From an uncultured Piscinibacter sp. (GTDB lineage Bacteria > Pseudomonadota > Gammaproteobacteria > Burkholderiales > Burkholderiaceae_C), in assembly GCF_937952055.1 (NCBI RefSeq), contig NZ_CALFYO010000008.1, positions 1 through 64,000 of the forward strand: a DNA stretch of 64,000 bases. The letters are read 5' to 3'. Both the position numbers and the translations under genes were made by a program. The notes beneath the pieces were generated by a model. It worked only from the letters and a program-made list of their open reading frames with translations, did no database searches and was not told the DNA's origin. Positions 1 to 8,780 of this stretch are shown here, in pieces (position 1 is the stretch's first letter; the number at the start of each line of letters is the position of its first letter).

Positions 1-1721
1 GTGATGGCCTGGCGGATCCACCAGGTCGCATAGGTCGAGAACTTGTAGCCGCGGCGGTATTCGAACTTGTCGACCGCCTTCATCAGTCCGATGTTGCCTT
101 CCTGGATGAGGTCGAGGAACTGCAGGCCGCGGTTGGTGTACTTCTTCGCGATCGAGATCACCAGGCGCAGGTTGGCCTCGATCATCTCCTTCTTCGCGTC
201 GCGCGAGGCCTTCTCTCCCTCGTTCATCTTGCGGTTGATCTCCTTGAGATCCACCAGCGGCACGACGGCGCGCGCCTGCACGTCGGTCAGCTTCTGCTGC
301 AGTTCCTGCACCGGCGGCAGGTTGCGCTGCAGCACCACGCTGTAGGCCTTGCCCGCCGCGGCCTCCTTCTCGGCCCACTTCAGGTTCAGCGCGTTCGGCG
401 GGAAGTGCTTGATGAAATGCTCCTGCGGCATGCCGCACTTGTCGACGAGGATCTTGCGCAGCTCGCGCTCGTAGCGGCGGACGTCGTCGACCTGCGAGCG
501 CAGGATGCCGCACAGCTTCTCGATCGTCTTGACGGTGAAGCGGATGGTCATCAGCTCGTTGCTGATGGCGTGCTGAGCCTTGTCGTACGCGGGCGACTGG
601 TAGCCCTCCTTCTCGAAGGCCTTGCGCATCTTGTCGAAGTTGACGCGCAGCGAGTCGAACTTGACCATCGCCGCGTTCTTCAGCTCCTCGAGCTTTTTCG
701 TCAGTGCTTTGCTGCCGCCGGCGCCGTCGTCGTCGTCCTCGTCGTCGAAAAAGTCGACGTCCTCCTCGGCCACGTAGTCGTCGGCTTCGTCTTCGGAGAC
801 AAAACCGTCGACCACCTCGGAGATCTGCATCTCGCCGGCACGGATCTTGTCGGCGTAGCTGAGCAGTTCGGCGATCGTCGTCGGCGAGGCCGAGATGGCC
901 AGCATCATCGCCTGCAGCCCGCCTTCGATGCGCTTGGCGATCTCGATCTCACCCTCGCGCGTGAGGAGCTCGACCGTGCCCATCTCGCGCATGTACATGC
1001 GGACCGGATCGGTGGTGCGGCCGAACTCGGAGTCGACGGTGGACAGCGCGGCCTCGGCAGCTTCCTCGGCCTCCTCTTCCGTGGCGGTGGTGGTGCCGCC
1101 GCCGGCGATCAGCAGCGTGGCGGCGTCGGGAGCCTGCTCGTAGACCGCGATGCCCATGTCGTTGAGCATCGAGACGATGGCCTCGAGGATCTCGTTGTCG
1201 ACCAGCTTCTCGGGCAGGTGGTCGTTGATCTCCTGGTGGGTCAGGAAACCACGCGTCTTGCCCATCTTGATGAGCGTCTTCAGCTCCTGGCGGCGCTTGG
1301 TGACCTCTTCCTCGGTCAGTGCCGTCTCGTCCAGGCCGAATTCGCGCATCAGCGCACGCTCCTTGGCGCGCGACACCTTCATGCGCAGTGGCTTGGCCTT
1401 GGCCTTGGCCTCGCCCTCATCGGCGGCCTCGACCTCCGGTTCGCCCTCCAGTTCCGCTTCCAGGTCGGAGAAATCCTCTTCCGGCTCGGCCTTTTTCGCC
1501 TTGTCGTCCTTGCCCTTGCGGCCCGGCTTGCCCTTGGCCTGAACCTCGGCCTTCGCGGCCGGCTTGGCCGCTTTCGCAGCGGGCGTGGCCTTGGCCGTCT
1601 TGGCGGCGGGCTCGGACGCCTTCGCGACCGCGGCCTTCTTCTTCTTCTCGTCGGCTTCGGCCTTGGCAGGCTTGGTGGCCTTCGTGGCCTTGGCGGGAGC
1701 GGCGCTCTTCTTCGCGGTCAT
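1..1721 (-). CDS. rpoD: RNA polymerase primary sigma factor RpoD (sigma-70), 3' end cut by window
   Basis: This is the housekeeping sigma factor that directs RNA polymerase to most promoters. About 573 codons are visible from an ATG with GAGGAA just upstream; the gene runs off the window inside region 2, ending in the sequence ATWWIRQAIT, so regions 3 and 4 are missing. Seen in order: a Lys/Ala-rich basic N-terminal stretch of roughly 100 residues, region 1.1 (around GFLTHQEINDHLP), region 1.2 (TTDPVRMYMREMG), an acidic non-conserved region with a run of Asp/Glu (encoded near 730-790), and region 2.1-2.3 (YTNRGLQFLDLIQEGNIG, YRRGYKFSTYATWW). The gene follows dnaG in the same direction, as in the conserved macromolecular-synthesis operon, but it also has its own sigma-70-like promoter upstream. 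Identification is secure. Confidence 0.98.
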   Translation of the reverse strand, partial: MTAKKSAAPAKATKATKPAKAEADEKKKKAAVAKASEPAAKTAKATPAAKAAKPAAKAEVQAKGKPGRKGKDDKAKKAEPEEDFSDLEAELEGEPEVEAADEGEAKAKAKPLRMKVSRAKERALMREFGLDETALTEEEVTKRRQELKTLIKMGKTRGFLTHQEINDHLPEKLVDNEILEAIVSMLNDMGIAVYEQAPDAATLLIAGGGTTTATEEEAEEAAEAALSTVDSEFGRTTDPVRMYMREMGTVELLTREGEIEIAKRIEGGLQAMMLAISASPTTIAELLSYADKIRAGEMQISEVVDGFVSEDEADDYVAEEDVDFFDDEDDDDGAGGSKALTKKLEELKNAAMVKFDSLRVNFDKMRKAFEKEGYQSPAYDKAQHAISNELMTIRFTVKTIEKLCGILRSQVDDVRRYERELRKILVDKCGMPQEHFIKHFPPNALNLKWAEKEAAAGKAYSVVLQRNLPPVQELQQKLTDVQARAVVPLVDLKEINRKMNEGEKASRDAKKEMIEANLRLVISIAKKYTNRGLQFLDLIQEGNIGLMKAVDKFEYRRGYKFSTYATWWIRQAI

Positions 1722-1988
1722 GCGATTCCTCGGATGGTAGGGGGCCATGCTGCCGGCGCGCCCGCGGGGGCGGCACCGGCACAGTACCAATGCACATACG
1801 GACCGGCCGCCTCGCGGCTCGGAAGCGGCGCGAACGGCAGGACGGCATCGGGCGGGCAAGCTGGCGTGAACATTCCGAAAGGTGCAGCCCTTGCGGGTAG
1901 GGAGTGGCCTTGTGTGTGACCCTGGATCAGAGGGTGGCCGGGGCCCGGAGGTGCTGCTGTCACTCTTGCCGCGCGTACGAAACCCTCA

Positions 1989-2017
1989 ATTATCATCCAC
2001 CGCGGGCGCTTCGTCAA
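1989..2017 (-). promoter_or_regulatory. Sigma-70-type promoter for rpoD
   Basis: On the minus strand, TTGACG (positions 2017-2012) and GATAAT (1994-1989) are separated by exactly 17 bases. Each hexamer matches its consensus at 5 of 6 positions. The element lies in the dnaG-rpoD gap and would give an rpoD transcript with a leader of about 260 nt. It would allow rpoD expression independent of dnaG. The rest of the 307-base gap (1722-2028) shows no convincing gene or terminator. Confidence 0.7.
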
Positions 2018-2028
2018 AGCAGGGGGAG

Positions 2029-3918
2029 TTACGGCGGCACGGCCAGCGGCCGGGCGAGCCGTGCCTTGATCTGGCGCTGCTGCTCGAGCAACTCTGCATG
2101 GCGCGCGCGTGCGGCGTCCGACAGGCCGTCGGTGCCGACCAGCAGCTCCAGTTCCACCTGAACGGCCTGCAGCCGCAGGCGGTCGACGATCACGCCGAGT
2201 TCGTGGCGTGCCTCGTCGCCGACGGGCAGTTCATGAAATTGCGCGACGCGGCGCGCCAGCGCGCGGAACTCGTCGTTCTGTTCAGGCGCCGCAAGCTCGT
2301 CGGCCAGCGCCCGCGCCGACAGAGCGCCCTGGTCGTGCACCAGCCGGTCCAGCCAGGCGAAGAAGCTGCCGTAGGGCGCGTCCTGGCTGCTGAGCAGGTC
2401 GTGAGCCTCGTGGTCGAGCTGCTCCCACAGGTCGCTGCGCTGGATCAGCAGCCAGACGGCGCGGTCCAGCGAGCTGGCCATGGGCGCCAGGGGGCGGCGG
2501 CCCCCGGCGCGCGGCATGGGCGGGCCGGACCGCGCGGACGGGCGTTCGCTGCTGCGCCAGGCCGATCCCGAATACTTTTCAGCGCCGCCGTGGCCAGGCG
2601 GCGCCGTCCCGGCCGACCATTGACGACGCAGATCCCCGCGTGCCATCTGCGCGGCATCGGCCAGCGCATCGACGATCTGCGCGCGCAGCACACCATCCGG
2701 CAACTGCTCGACCATCGGCCGCGCTTGTGCAATCAGCCGCGCGCGGCCCTCCGCGGTGGCCAAGTCGCAGCCCTCGCCGGCCGCTTCGACCAGTTGCCGT
2801 GACAAGGGCACGGCCTGCGCGATGCAGGCCTCGAAGGCCTCAGCGCCCAGCTCGCGCACGTAGGAGTCGGGATCGTGCTCGGGTGGCAGGAAGAGGAAGC
2901 GCACCGTGCGCGTGTCCGTGGCATGCGGAAGGCTGGCCTCCAGGGCGCGGCCTGCAGCGCGCCGCCCCGCCGCGTCGCCGTCGAAGCTGAAGACGACCGA
3001 GTCGGTGAAGCGGAACAGCTTCTGGACGTGCTCGGCGGTGCAGGCCGTGCCCAGCGTGGCCACGGCGTTGCCGAAGCCCGACTGGGCCAGCGCGACCACG
3101 TCCATGTAGCCCTCGACCACCAGCACGTAGCCGCGCTGGCGGATCGCGGCGCGCCCCTCGTAGAGGCCGTACAGTTCGCGGCCTTTGCTGAACACCGGCG
3201 TCTCGGGTGAATTCAGGTACTTGGGCTCGCCCTGGTCGATGATCCGCCCGCCGAACCCGATCACCTCGCCCTGCACCGAACGGATCGGGAACATGATGCG
3301 ATCGCGGAAGCGGTCGTAGCGGCGCGTGTCGGCGTCGCTGCCGTCGTCCGCAGGCTTCGCAATGACCAGGCCGCACTCCTCCAGCAGCGGGTCGTCGTAG
3401 CGAGGGAAGACGCTGGCCAGGCTGCGCCAGCCGTCCGGCGCATAACCCAGCCCGAAGCGCCCGGCAATCTCGCCGGACAGGCCACGTCGCTTCAGGTAGT
3501 CGATCGCCCGCGGGTTGCCGCGCAGTTCGCGCCGATAGTGGTCGCAGGCCCTGGCCAGCACATCGGTCAGCGTGGCCTGGCGCTGCTTCTGCGCCGCGGC
3601 CCGCTCGCGCTCGGCGGGCGAACTGTCATCCTCGGGCACGGTCATGCCAACCGTCTGTGCCAGTTCGCGCACCGCATCCGGGAAGCTCATCCCGGCGTGT
3701 TCCATGAGGAAGCCGACGGCGTTGCCGTGCGCGCCGCAACCGAAGCAGTGGTAGGTCTGGCGGCTGGGGCTGACGATGAAGCTCGGCGACTTCTCGCCAT
3801 GGAACGGGCAAAGGCCCTTGTGGTTGATGCCGGCCTTCTTGAGCTGCACGTGGCGGCCCACGATCTCGACGATGTCGGCGCGGGCGAGCAGGTCGTGGAT
3901 GAAGCCAGGCGGGATCAC
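2029..3918 (-). CDS. dnaG: DNA primase DnaG
   Basis: DnaG makes RNA primers at the replication fork together with the DnaB helicase. The 629-residue protein is full length. The N-terminal CHC2 zinc finger is C37-x2-H40-x17-C58-x2-C61, counted from the chosen start. The TOPRIM catalytic core shows VVEGYMDVVAL and the acidic FSFDGDAAG motif. I chose the GTG at 3918 because the conserved N-terminus (IPPGFIHDLLARADIVEIV) begins there; upstream residues lie inside the preceding gene and look like frame shadow. The start lies 10 nt after the stop of the GGDEF-EAL gene, so translation may be coupled. rpsU, the usual upstream partner of dnaG in many proteobacteria, is absent here. Confidence 0.97.
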   Translation of the reverse strand: MIPPGFIHDLLARADIVEIVGRHVQLKKAGINHKGLCPFHGEKSPSFIVSPSRQTYHCFGCGAHGNAVGFLMEHAGMSFPDAVRELAQTVGMTVPEDDSSPAERERAAAQKQRQATLTDVLARACDHYRRELRGNPRAIDYLKRRGLSGEIAGRFGLGYAPDGWRSLASVFPRYDDPLLEECGLVIAKPADDGSDADTRRYDRFRDRIMFPIRSVQGEVIGFGGRIIDQGEPKYLNSPETPVFSKGRELYGLYEGRAAIRQRGYVLVVEGYMDVVALAQSGFGNAVATLGTACTAEHVQKLFRFTDSVVFSFDGDAAGRRAAGRALEASLPHATDTRTVRFLFLPPEHDPDSYVRELGAEAFEACIAQAVPLSRQLVEAAGEGCDLATAEGRARLIAQARPMVEQLPDGVLRAQIVDALADAAQMARGDLRRQWSAGTAPPGHGGAEKYSGSAWRSSERPSARSGPPMPRAGGRRPLAPMASSLDRAVWLLIQRSDLWEQLDHEAHDLLSSQDAPYGSFFAWLDRLVHDQGALSARALADELAAPEQNDEFRALARRVAQFHELPVGDEARHELGVIVDRLRLQAVQVELELLVGTDGLSDAARARHAELLEQQRQIKARLARPLAVPP

Positions 3919-3928
3919 CGGCCAAAGT

Positions 3929-6919
3929 CTACGCGCTGGCCGTCGGCATCCCGCGGAAGGCGCCCACCCAGCCCGGCAGCTGCTCGGCGGGCATGGCGGC
4001 GGCGATGCCATTGCCTTGGCCGACGTTGCAGCCCAGCGCGATCAATCGTGCGGCTTGCGCCGGCGTCTCTACGCCCTCGGCGACGACGTCGCAGCCGAAC
4101 GTGCGTGACAGCGCGATCACACCTTCGACGATGGCGAGGTCCTGGTGGTTGTCAAGCATCTGGTGGACGAACGAGCGGTCGATCTTCAGCAGGTCCAGCG
4201 GCAGCCGCTTGAGGTAGGTGAAGGTCGAGTAGCCCGTGCCGAAGTCGTCGAGCGCGAAGCGGATGCCGAGCGCACGGCAGCGCTGCATCAGCTCGCAGGT
4301 GTAGTCGATGTCGGCCAGCGCGGCAGTCTCCAGCACTTCCAGCACCAGGTGGCGTGGAGCCTCAGGGCCATGGCGGCCGAGCAACCCGGCCAGCTCGTCG
4401 ACGAAAGAGGGCTCCTGCAGGTGCCGTGCCGAGACATTGATGCTGACGGTGATGTCCAGCCCGTCGTCCAGCCAGGCGGCCAGACGGGCAATGCCCTCGG
4501 CAAGCACCCAGCGTCCCAGCGCGACGCCCAGTCCGGTGTGTTCGATCAGCGGCAGAAACTGGCCCGGTGGCACCAGGCCATGTTCGGGGTGGTTCCAGCG
4601 CAGCAGCGCCTCGGCGCCGAGCGCGCGGCCGGTCTTCATGTCGACCTTGGGCTGGTAGTGCAGGCTGAATTCGGAGGCGTCAAGCGCCTCCTGAACGCGG
4701 CCCAGGGCCACGAAGCGGTCCTTCGTGCGCCGGTCCTGCTCGGCATCGAAGAACAGATAGCCGTTGCGCCCGGCCTGCTTGGCGCCGTACATCGCCTGGT
4801 CGGCGTGGCGCAGCAGTGCCTCGCCGCCGGCGCGGTCATGGGGGAAGACGGTGGCGCCGATGGTGGCCGTCACCGTGATCGGTCCCGACGGCAATCCGAG
4901 GTCGCACGGCTGTGCAATCTGCTGCAACACCCGTTCGACCGCGTGGTGGCACTCGCGCAGCGTGGCGGTGCGCAGCAGCAGCGCGAACTCGTCGCCGCCG
5001 ACGCGTGCGGCCACGTCGTCACCGCCGGCCCAGGAACGCAGCGAGGATTCGATCCGCTCGGCCAGGCGCGCGAGCAGCCGATCGCCGACCTCGTGGCCGT
5101 GGCGCTCGTTGACCTCCTTGAAGTGGTCGATGTCGAGGTGGCACACCGTCAGCAGCGAACCTTCCCGCTGGCTGGTGTCGAGGGCATCCTGCAGCAGCTG
5201 ACCCAGTCTGGTGCGGTTCGGCAGCCGGGTGAGTTCGTCGAAATGGGCTTGCCGCGCCAGCCGCTCCTGCTGCTGACGCGACTGCGTGACGTCGGACACG
5301 GCCACCACGTGGCTGCGCACCTCGCCGTCGTGGCTGCGCACCGCGGACACCGTCAGCTGCAGGGTCGAGAAGCTGCCGTCCGGTCGCCGGTGCACCGTCT
5401 CGCCGCGCCACATGCCATCGTCGGCGAGGCGGCGCCGCATCTCGACCGCGGTGGCCGTGACCGCGTTGCCGTCGGCCTCGCCACCGAGCAGGGCCGGGAC
5501 CCGACCCAGGAGTTCGTTGCGCTCGAGACCGGTGATCTCACAGAAGGTTGGGTTGGTTTCGATCACGCGGTGCTGCGCATCGGTGACGAGCAGACCTTCG
5601 TGCAGTTGGCGGAACAGGCTGTCGGCGACCTGCTGACGCTCGCTGGCCTCACGGTCGGCCGTGACGTCGCGCGCGGTGGCGACGATGCGCATGGGCTCGC
5701 CGTTCGCTGCGCGATCGGCGACCAGCGCGTTGAGTTCGAACCATCGCCAGTCCGACTCTTCGCAGCGCAGGCGGCAGTCGAGGCGTGCCTGATCCTGCGC
5801 CGGCGAGCGCAGCGTCGCCAGCGCAGCCTCCAGCTTGCCCGCATCCTGCGGGTGGAGGCGCGACCAGAACGCATCGGCTGGTACCTGTGCCTGTTGCAGC
5901 GGAAGCCCGAGCAGGGCGCACCAGCGCGGCGAGAACTGGATCTCGCCGCGGCGCAGGTCCCAATCGGCCACGCCGAGATGAGATGCCGCCAGGGCGAGTT
6001 GCCAGCGCTGCTCGGTCGCGCCGAGTTCACCGGCCAGTGCCGTGACCAGCAGCGGCATCGCCGACAACGTGGCAAGGTAGCCCGCCAGCATGGCCAGTGC
6101 CGAGGTCGGCGAGGCGTCGCCGAACGGGCCGTGTCCGGCCAGCGTGGCCGCCACGGACAATACCGCCAGCAGCAGCACGGTGGCCGATGCCGCGAAGACG
6201 CCACTGCGCATCGCCAGCCAGCCGAGCAGCAGGTAGGGCAGGAACAGCAATGGGGAGATGGAGCCTGCCGCGCCGCGAAAGGCGAGCCAGCCGCCGAGCA
6301 CGGCACCACCCGCGAGCAGGGTGCCGGGTAGCCAGTGGCGACCGGCCAGGGCGCGTCGGACCGTGACGCGAGTCGCGGTGAGCAGCGGCACACCGACGAC
6401 GATGACGCCCATCAGGTCCCCCAGCCACCAGTAGGCCCAGGCCAGTGGCGCCGCCTTCCACGGCAGCGTGCCGCTCATCACGAGCCAGCACGCGCCGTTC
6501 GTGGCTGACAGCAGGGTGGCGGCCGCCGCTGAGACGGCAAACAGCCACAGGTCCTGACGTCGGTCGAGTTGCGGGTGCAGACCGTGACGGAGCAGGCCCT
6601 CGGCGGCCAGGGCGGGCCCTGCGGCGTTGCCCAGGGCGAGCAAGGTGGCCGTCCACAGCGGCAATCCGGTGCTCAAGGCCACTGCCAATGCGCCCAGCAC
6701 CACCGCAGGCCAGAGCCTCGGCCCGAGGCGCACCAGCGCCGCAAAGGCAAGTCCGGCAGGCGCCCAGATCAGGCTGACCTGGTTACCGATCTGCGGCGAG
6801 GCCAGCCCGGCCAGCCCCGTGGCGTAGTAGGCCGCCGCCAGCACCATGCCCCAGACGAGCAGCGACGCGTCCGGTCGAGGTGCCGCTTCGCTGGCATGGG
6901 GCAGTCCGACGCTGGACAT
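3929..6919 (-). CDS. MASE1-PAS-PAS-GGDEF-EAL membrane protein (cyclic-di-GMP turnover)
   Basis: A 996-residue inner-membrane signalling protein. The first roughly 300 residues are hydrophobic, with about eight predicted membrane segments and the MASE1-like signature LIWAPAGLAFAAL. Two PAS-like sensor domains follow (about 305-420 and 430-550), then a diguanylate cyclase domain with an intact GGDEF motif and a phosphodiesterase domain with an intact EALLRW motif. The inhibitory RxxD site five residues before GGDEF reads GGDD, so product inhibition is probably absent. Both active-site motifs look preserved, so the net activity cannot be predicted. The gene sits between the H-NS-like gene and dnaG on the same strand, with 27 and 10 nt gaps, an unusual place for a second-messenger enzyme. 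Confidence 0.92.
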   Translation of the reverse strand: MSSVGLPHASEAAPRPDASLLVWGMVLAAAYYATGLAGLASPQIGNQVSLIWAPAGLAFAALVRLGPRLWPAVVLGALAVALSTGLPLWTATLLALGNAAGPALAAEGLLRHGLHPQLDRRQDLWLFAVSAAAATLLSATNGACWLVMSGTLPWKAAPLAWAYWWLGDLMGVIVVGVPLLTATRVTVRRALAGRHWLPGTLLAGGAVLGGWLAFRGAAGSISPLLFLPYLLLGWLAMRSGVFAASATVLLLAVLSVAATLAGHGPFGDASPTSALAMLAGYLATLSAMPLLVTALAGELGATEQRWQLALAASHLGVADWDLRRGEIQFSPRWCALLGLPLQQAQVPADAFWSRLHPQDAGKLEAALATLRSPAQDQARLDCRLRCEESDWRWFELNALVADRAANGEPMRIVATARDVTADREASERQQVADSLFRQLHEGLLVTDAQHRVIETNPTFCEITGLERNELLGRVPALLGGEADGNAVTATAVEMRRRLADDGMWRGETVHRRPDGSFSTLQLTVSAVRSHDGEVRSHVVAVSDVTQSRQQQERLARQAHFDELTRLPNRTRLGQLLQDALDTSQREGSLLTVCHLDIDHFKEVNERHGHEVGDRLLARLAERIESSLRSWAGGDDVAARVGGDEFALLLRTATLRECHHAVERVLQQIAQPCDLGLPSGPITVTATIGATVFPHDRAGGEALLRHADQAMYGAKQAGRNGYLFFDAEQDRRTKDRFVALGRVQEALDASEFSLHYQPKVDMKTGRALGAEALLRWNHPEHGLVPPGQFLPLIEHTGLGVALGRWVLAEGIARLAAWLDDGLDITVSINVSARHLQEPSFVDELAGLLGRHGPEAPRHLVLEVLETAALADIDYTCELMQRCRALGIRFALDDFGTGYSTFTYLKRLPLDLLKIDRSFVHQMLDNHQDLAIVEGVIALSRTFGCDVVAEGVETPAQAARLIALGCNVGQGNGIAAAMPAEQLPGWVGAFRGMPTASA

Positions 6920-6946
6920 GGGGTCGTGATGCGGTGTGCCGAGGCG

Positions 6947-7252
6947 TCAGACCTTGAAGTCGTCGAGTTCTCGACCCGCGGCCAACGCCGCCTTCAGCCA
7001 GTTCGGCTGCAAGCCGCGTCCGCTCCAGGTGTCACCGGTGGCGGGATTACGGTATTTCGGTGGCACCTTGCCCCGCGCGCTGCCCTTGGCCAGCGGTGTG
7101 ACTTTGCCGCCCAAATCGGCCAGCGTCAGCCCGTACTCGGCCATCAGCGCGCGCACCTTGGCAATGGCCTCGGCGCGTTCGCGCCTTTTCGTCAGCTCGA
7201 TTTCTCTTTCGAGCGCCTCTTTCTGCGTCAGCAGTTCCTGCAGGCTGGCCAT
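6947..7252 (-). CDS. H-NS-family histone-like nucleoid-structuring protein
   Basis: A 101-residue DNA-binding protein of the H-NS family, which silences AT-rich or foreign genes and bridges DNA. The N-terminal 40 residues are a charged heptad-like helix (coiled-coil oligomerisation). The C-terminus carries the family DNA-binding loop KYRNPATGDTWSGRGLQPNWL. Such proteins are often present in several copies in Burkholderiales, so this is probably a paralogue rather than the only H-NS. A GGGGAG ribosome-binding sequence lies before the ATG. It is followed 27 nt later by the GGDEF-EAL gene and then dnaG, so the three may be cotranscribed. Confidence 0.93.
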   Translation of the reverse strand: MASLQELLTQKEALEREIELTKRRERAEAIAKVRALMAEYGLTLADLGGKVTPLAKGSARGKVPPKYRNPATGDTWSGRGLQPNWLKAALAAGRELDDFKV

Positions 7253-7347
7253 ATCGGACTCCCCGGATGCAAACCACCCGTCGTACCGATTCTAGGGTTG
7301 ATTCCGATACTCCCGCCGCCCGCCGGTGTCGGGAGATTCCCGGTGGA

Positions 7348-8391
7348 TCACTTGTAGCCGACGCGGTCCAGCATCTGCTGCACCTTCACCTGGTTCATGC
7401 CCGTGACGGACACCGGAATGGTTTCGGCCTTGAACTTTCCCAAAGCGTCGAGCGCGGGATTGGTCGTTTTCGCCGAAACGACCACCGGCCATTCGTTGTT
7501 GCCGTCGGCGAAATATGCCTGCGCCTGATCGCTGGCGAGGTATTCGATGAACTGCCGGGCGGCTTCGCGATGCGGTGCATTCTTGGCCATGCCGGCGCCG
7601 GCGATATTCACGTGCGTGCCCCAACTGGATTGATTCGGGAACACCACACCTACCTCTTCGACCACGGCACGGTCGGCAGGATTCGAGGATCGCATCATGC
7701 GCGCGAGGTAATAGGTATTGGTGATGGCAATCTGGCATTCGCCGCTGGCGACGGCCTTGATCTGATCGGTGTCCCCGCCCTTGGGGGCGCGCGCCATGTT
7801 GGCCACCATGCCCTTGAGCCAGGATTCCGTCGCGGGCTCGCCGAGGTGCTGCATCACGGCGCCGAACAGCGACAGGTTGTACGGGTGCGAACCCGAGCGC
7901 GTGCAGACCTTGCCCTTGTTCTTCGGGTCGCCGAGTTCCTCGTAGGTGTCGACGTCGTCCTTGCTGATGCTGGCCTTGTTGTAGACGATCACGCGGCCGC
8001 GCGTGGACAGGCCGAACCATTGCGAGCCCTGGCCGGCGTCGGCGCCACGCAGCGTGGCCGGAATGCGCTGTTCGAGCACGGCCGACTTGAGCGGCTGGAA
8101 CAGGCCATCGCTCTCGGCGCGCCACAGCCGCGACGCGTCAACCAGCAGGATGACGTCGGCCGGGCTGGCAGCACCTTCGCTCTTCAGGCGGGCGAGGATG
8201 CCGGCATCGTCGGCGTCGACTCGGTTGATCTTGATGCCGGTGGCCTGGGTGAAGTTGGTGTACAGCGCCTCGTCGGTCTGGTAGTGACGGGCGGAGTACA
8301 GGTTCAGCACCTTTTCCTGCGCGGCGGCGGCCAGCGGCAGGGTGGCGAGAACGGCGGCAAGCGAATTGGCGAGTGCGCGTCGGACGAACAT
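7348..8391 (-). CDS. Periplasmic Fe(3+) ABC-transporter substrate-binding protein (FbpA/AfuA-like)
   Basis: A 347-residue ferric-iron binding protein for periplasmic capture of Fe(3+). The N-terminus is a Sec signal peptide with a cleavage site near AAAA-QEKVLNLYSARHY. LNLYSARHYQTDEAL is the conserved opening of the FbpA/FutA family, and the paired tyrosines typical of ferric binding are seen in the segment TNTYYLARMM. No permease or ATPase gene is adjacent on either side, so the protein is an orphan component here and must work with a transporter encoded elsewhere. A Fur-like inverted repeat lies about 40-65 bases upstream, which fits iron repression. Confidence 0.9.
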   Translation of the reverse strand: MFVRRALANSLAAVLATLPLAAAAQEKVLNLYSARHYQTDEALYTNFTQATGIKINRVDADDAGILARLKSEGAASPADVILLVDASRLWRAESDGLFQPLKSAVLEQRIPATLRGADAGQGSQWFGLSTRGRVIVYNKASISKDDVDTYEELGDPKNKGKVCTRSGSHPYNLSLFGAVMQHLGEPATESWLKGMVANMARAPKGGDTDQIKAVASGECQIAITNTYYLARMMRSSNPADRAVVEEVGVVFPNQSSWGTHVNIAGAGMAKNAPHREAARQFIEYLASDQAQAYFADGNNEWPVVVSAKTTNPALDALGKFKAETIPVSVTGMNQVKVQQMLDRVGYK

Positions 8392-8431
8392 GCGGGCTCC
8401 AGGAGTCAGGGGCCCGATCCTATCATTAAAC

Positions 8432-8456
8432 GCGAATCGTTCTCAATAGTATTCGC
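8432..8456 (-). promoter_or_regulatory. Putative Fur-type operator upstream of the iron-binding protein gene
   Basis: The AT-rich patch carries a dyad GCGAAT-N13-ATTCGC, and inside it gaaTCGttc and AATAGTATT sub-palindromes, resembling degenerate Fur boxes of the form GAGAAT..ATTCTC. It lies 41-65 bases before the start codon of a ferric-binding protein gene, where a promoter operator would be expected. The match is by eye only. Confidence 0.45.
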
Positions 8457-8493
8457 TTTGTTTGACCGGTGTCAAACCGGGCGGCGGCGGACC

Positions 8494-8766
8494 TCAGGCC
8501 GATGGCGGCACGTAGCCTGCCGGCTGCTCGGCGCCCTGGCCGAAGAAGAAATTCTCCATCTGGCGCACCAGGTACTGGCGGGCGCGCTGATCGGCGAGGT
8601 TCAACCGGTTCTCGTTGACCAGCATGGTCTGGTGCTTCAGCCACAGCTGCCAGGCCTCCTTGCTCACCTCGTTGTAGATGCGCTTGCCCAACTCGCCAGG
8701 GTAGGGCGCGAAATCCAGGCCTTCGCCTTCCTTCTTCAGATAGGTGCAGTGCACGGTACGGGCCAT
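8494..8766 (-). CDS. yggX: Oxidative damage protection protein YggX (probable Fe(2+)-trafficking protein)
   Basis: A 90-residue cytoplasmic protein of the YggX family, linked in enterobacteria to protection of Fe-S clusters from oxidative damage. The whole protein matches the family: ARTVHCTYLKKEGEGLDF at the N-terminus with the conserved cysteine (C7), then PYPGELGKRIYNEVSKEAW and the LINENRLNL-type motif (here LVNENRLNLAD). The ATG at 8766 follows AAAGGAG. It is 14 nt downstream of argA on the same strand, so the two may form an operon. Confidence 0.95.
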   Translation of the reverse strand: MARTVHCTYLKKEGEGLDFAPYPGELGKRIYNEVSKEAWQLWLKHQTMLVNENRLNLADQRARQYLVRQMENFFFGQGAEQPAGYVPPSA

Positions 8767-8780
8767 GGTGGAACTCCTTT

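Noticed and set aside
405..1919. Plus-strand open frame opposite rpoD
   Set aside because: A mirror of rpoD codons; rpoD is unambiguous.
7310..7335. CTCCCG...CGGGAG inverted repeat after the iron-binding protein gene
   Set aside because: The stem is only six pairs with a 14-base loop and no T run on either strand, so it is not a convincing terminator.
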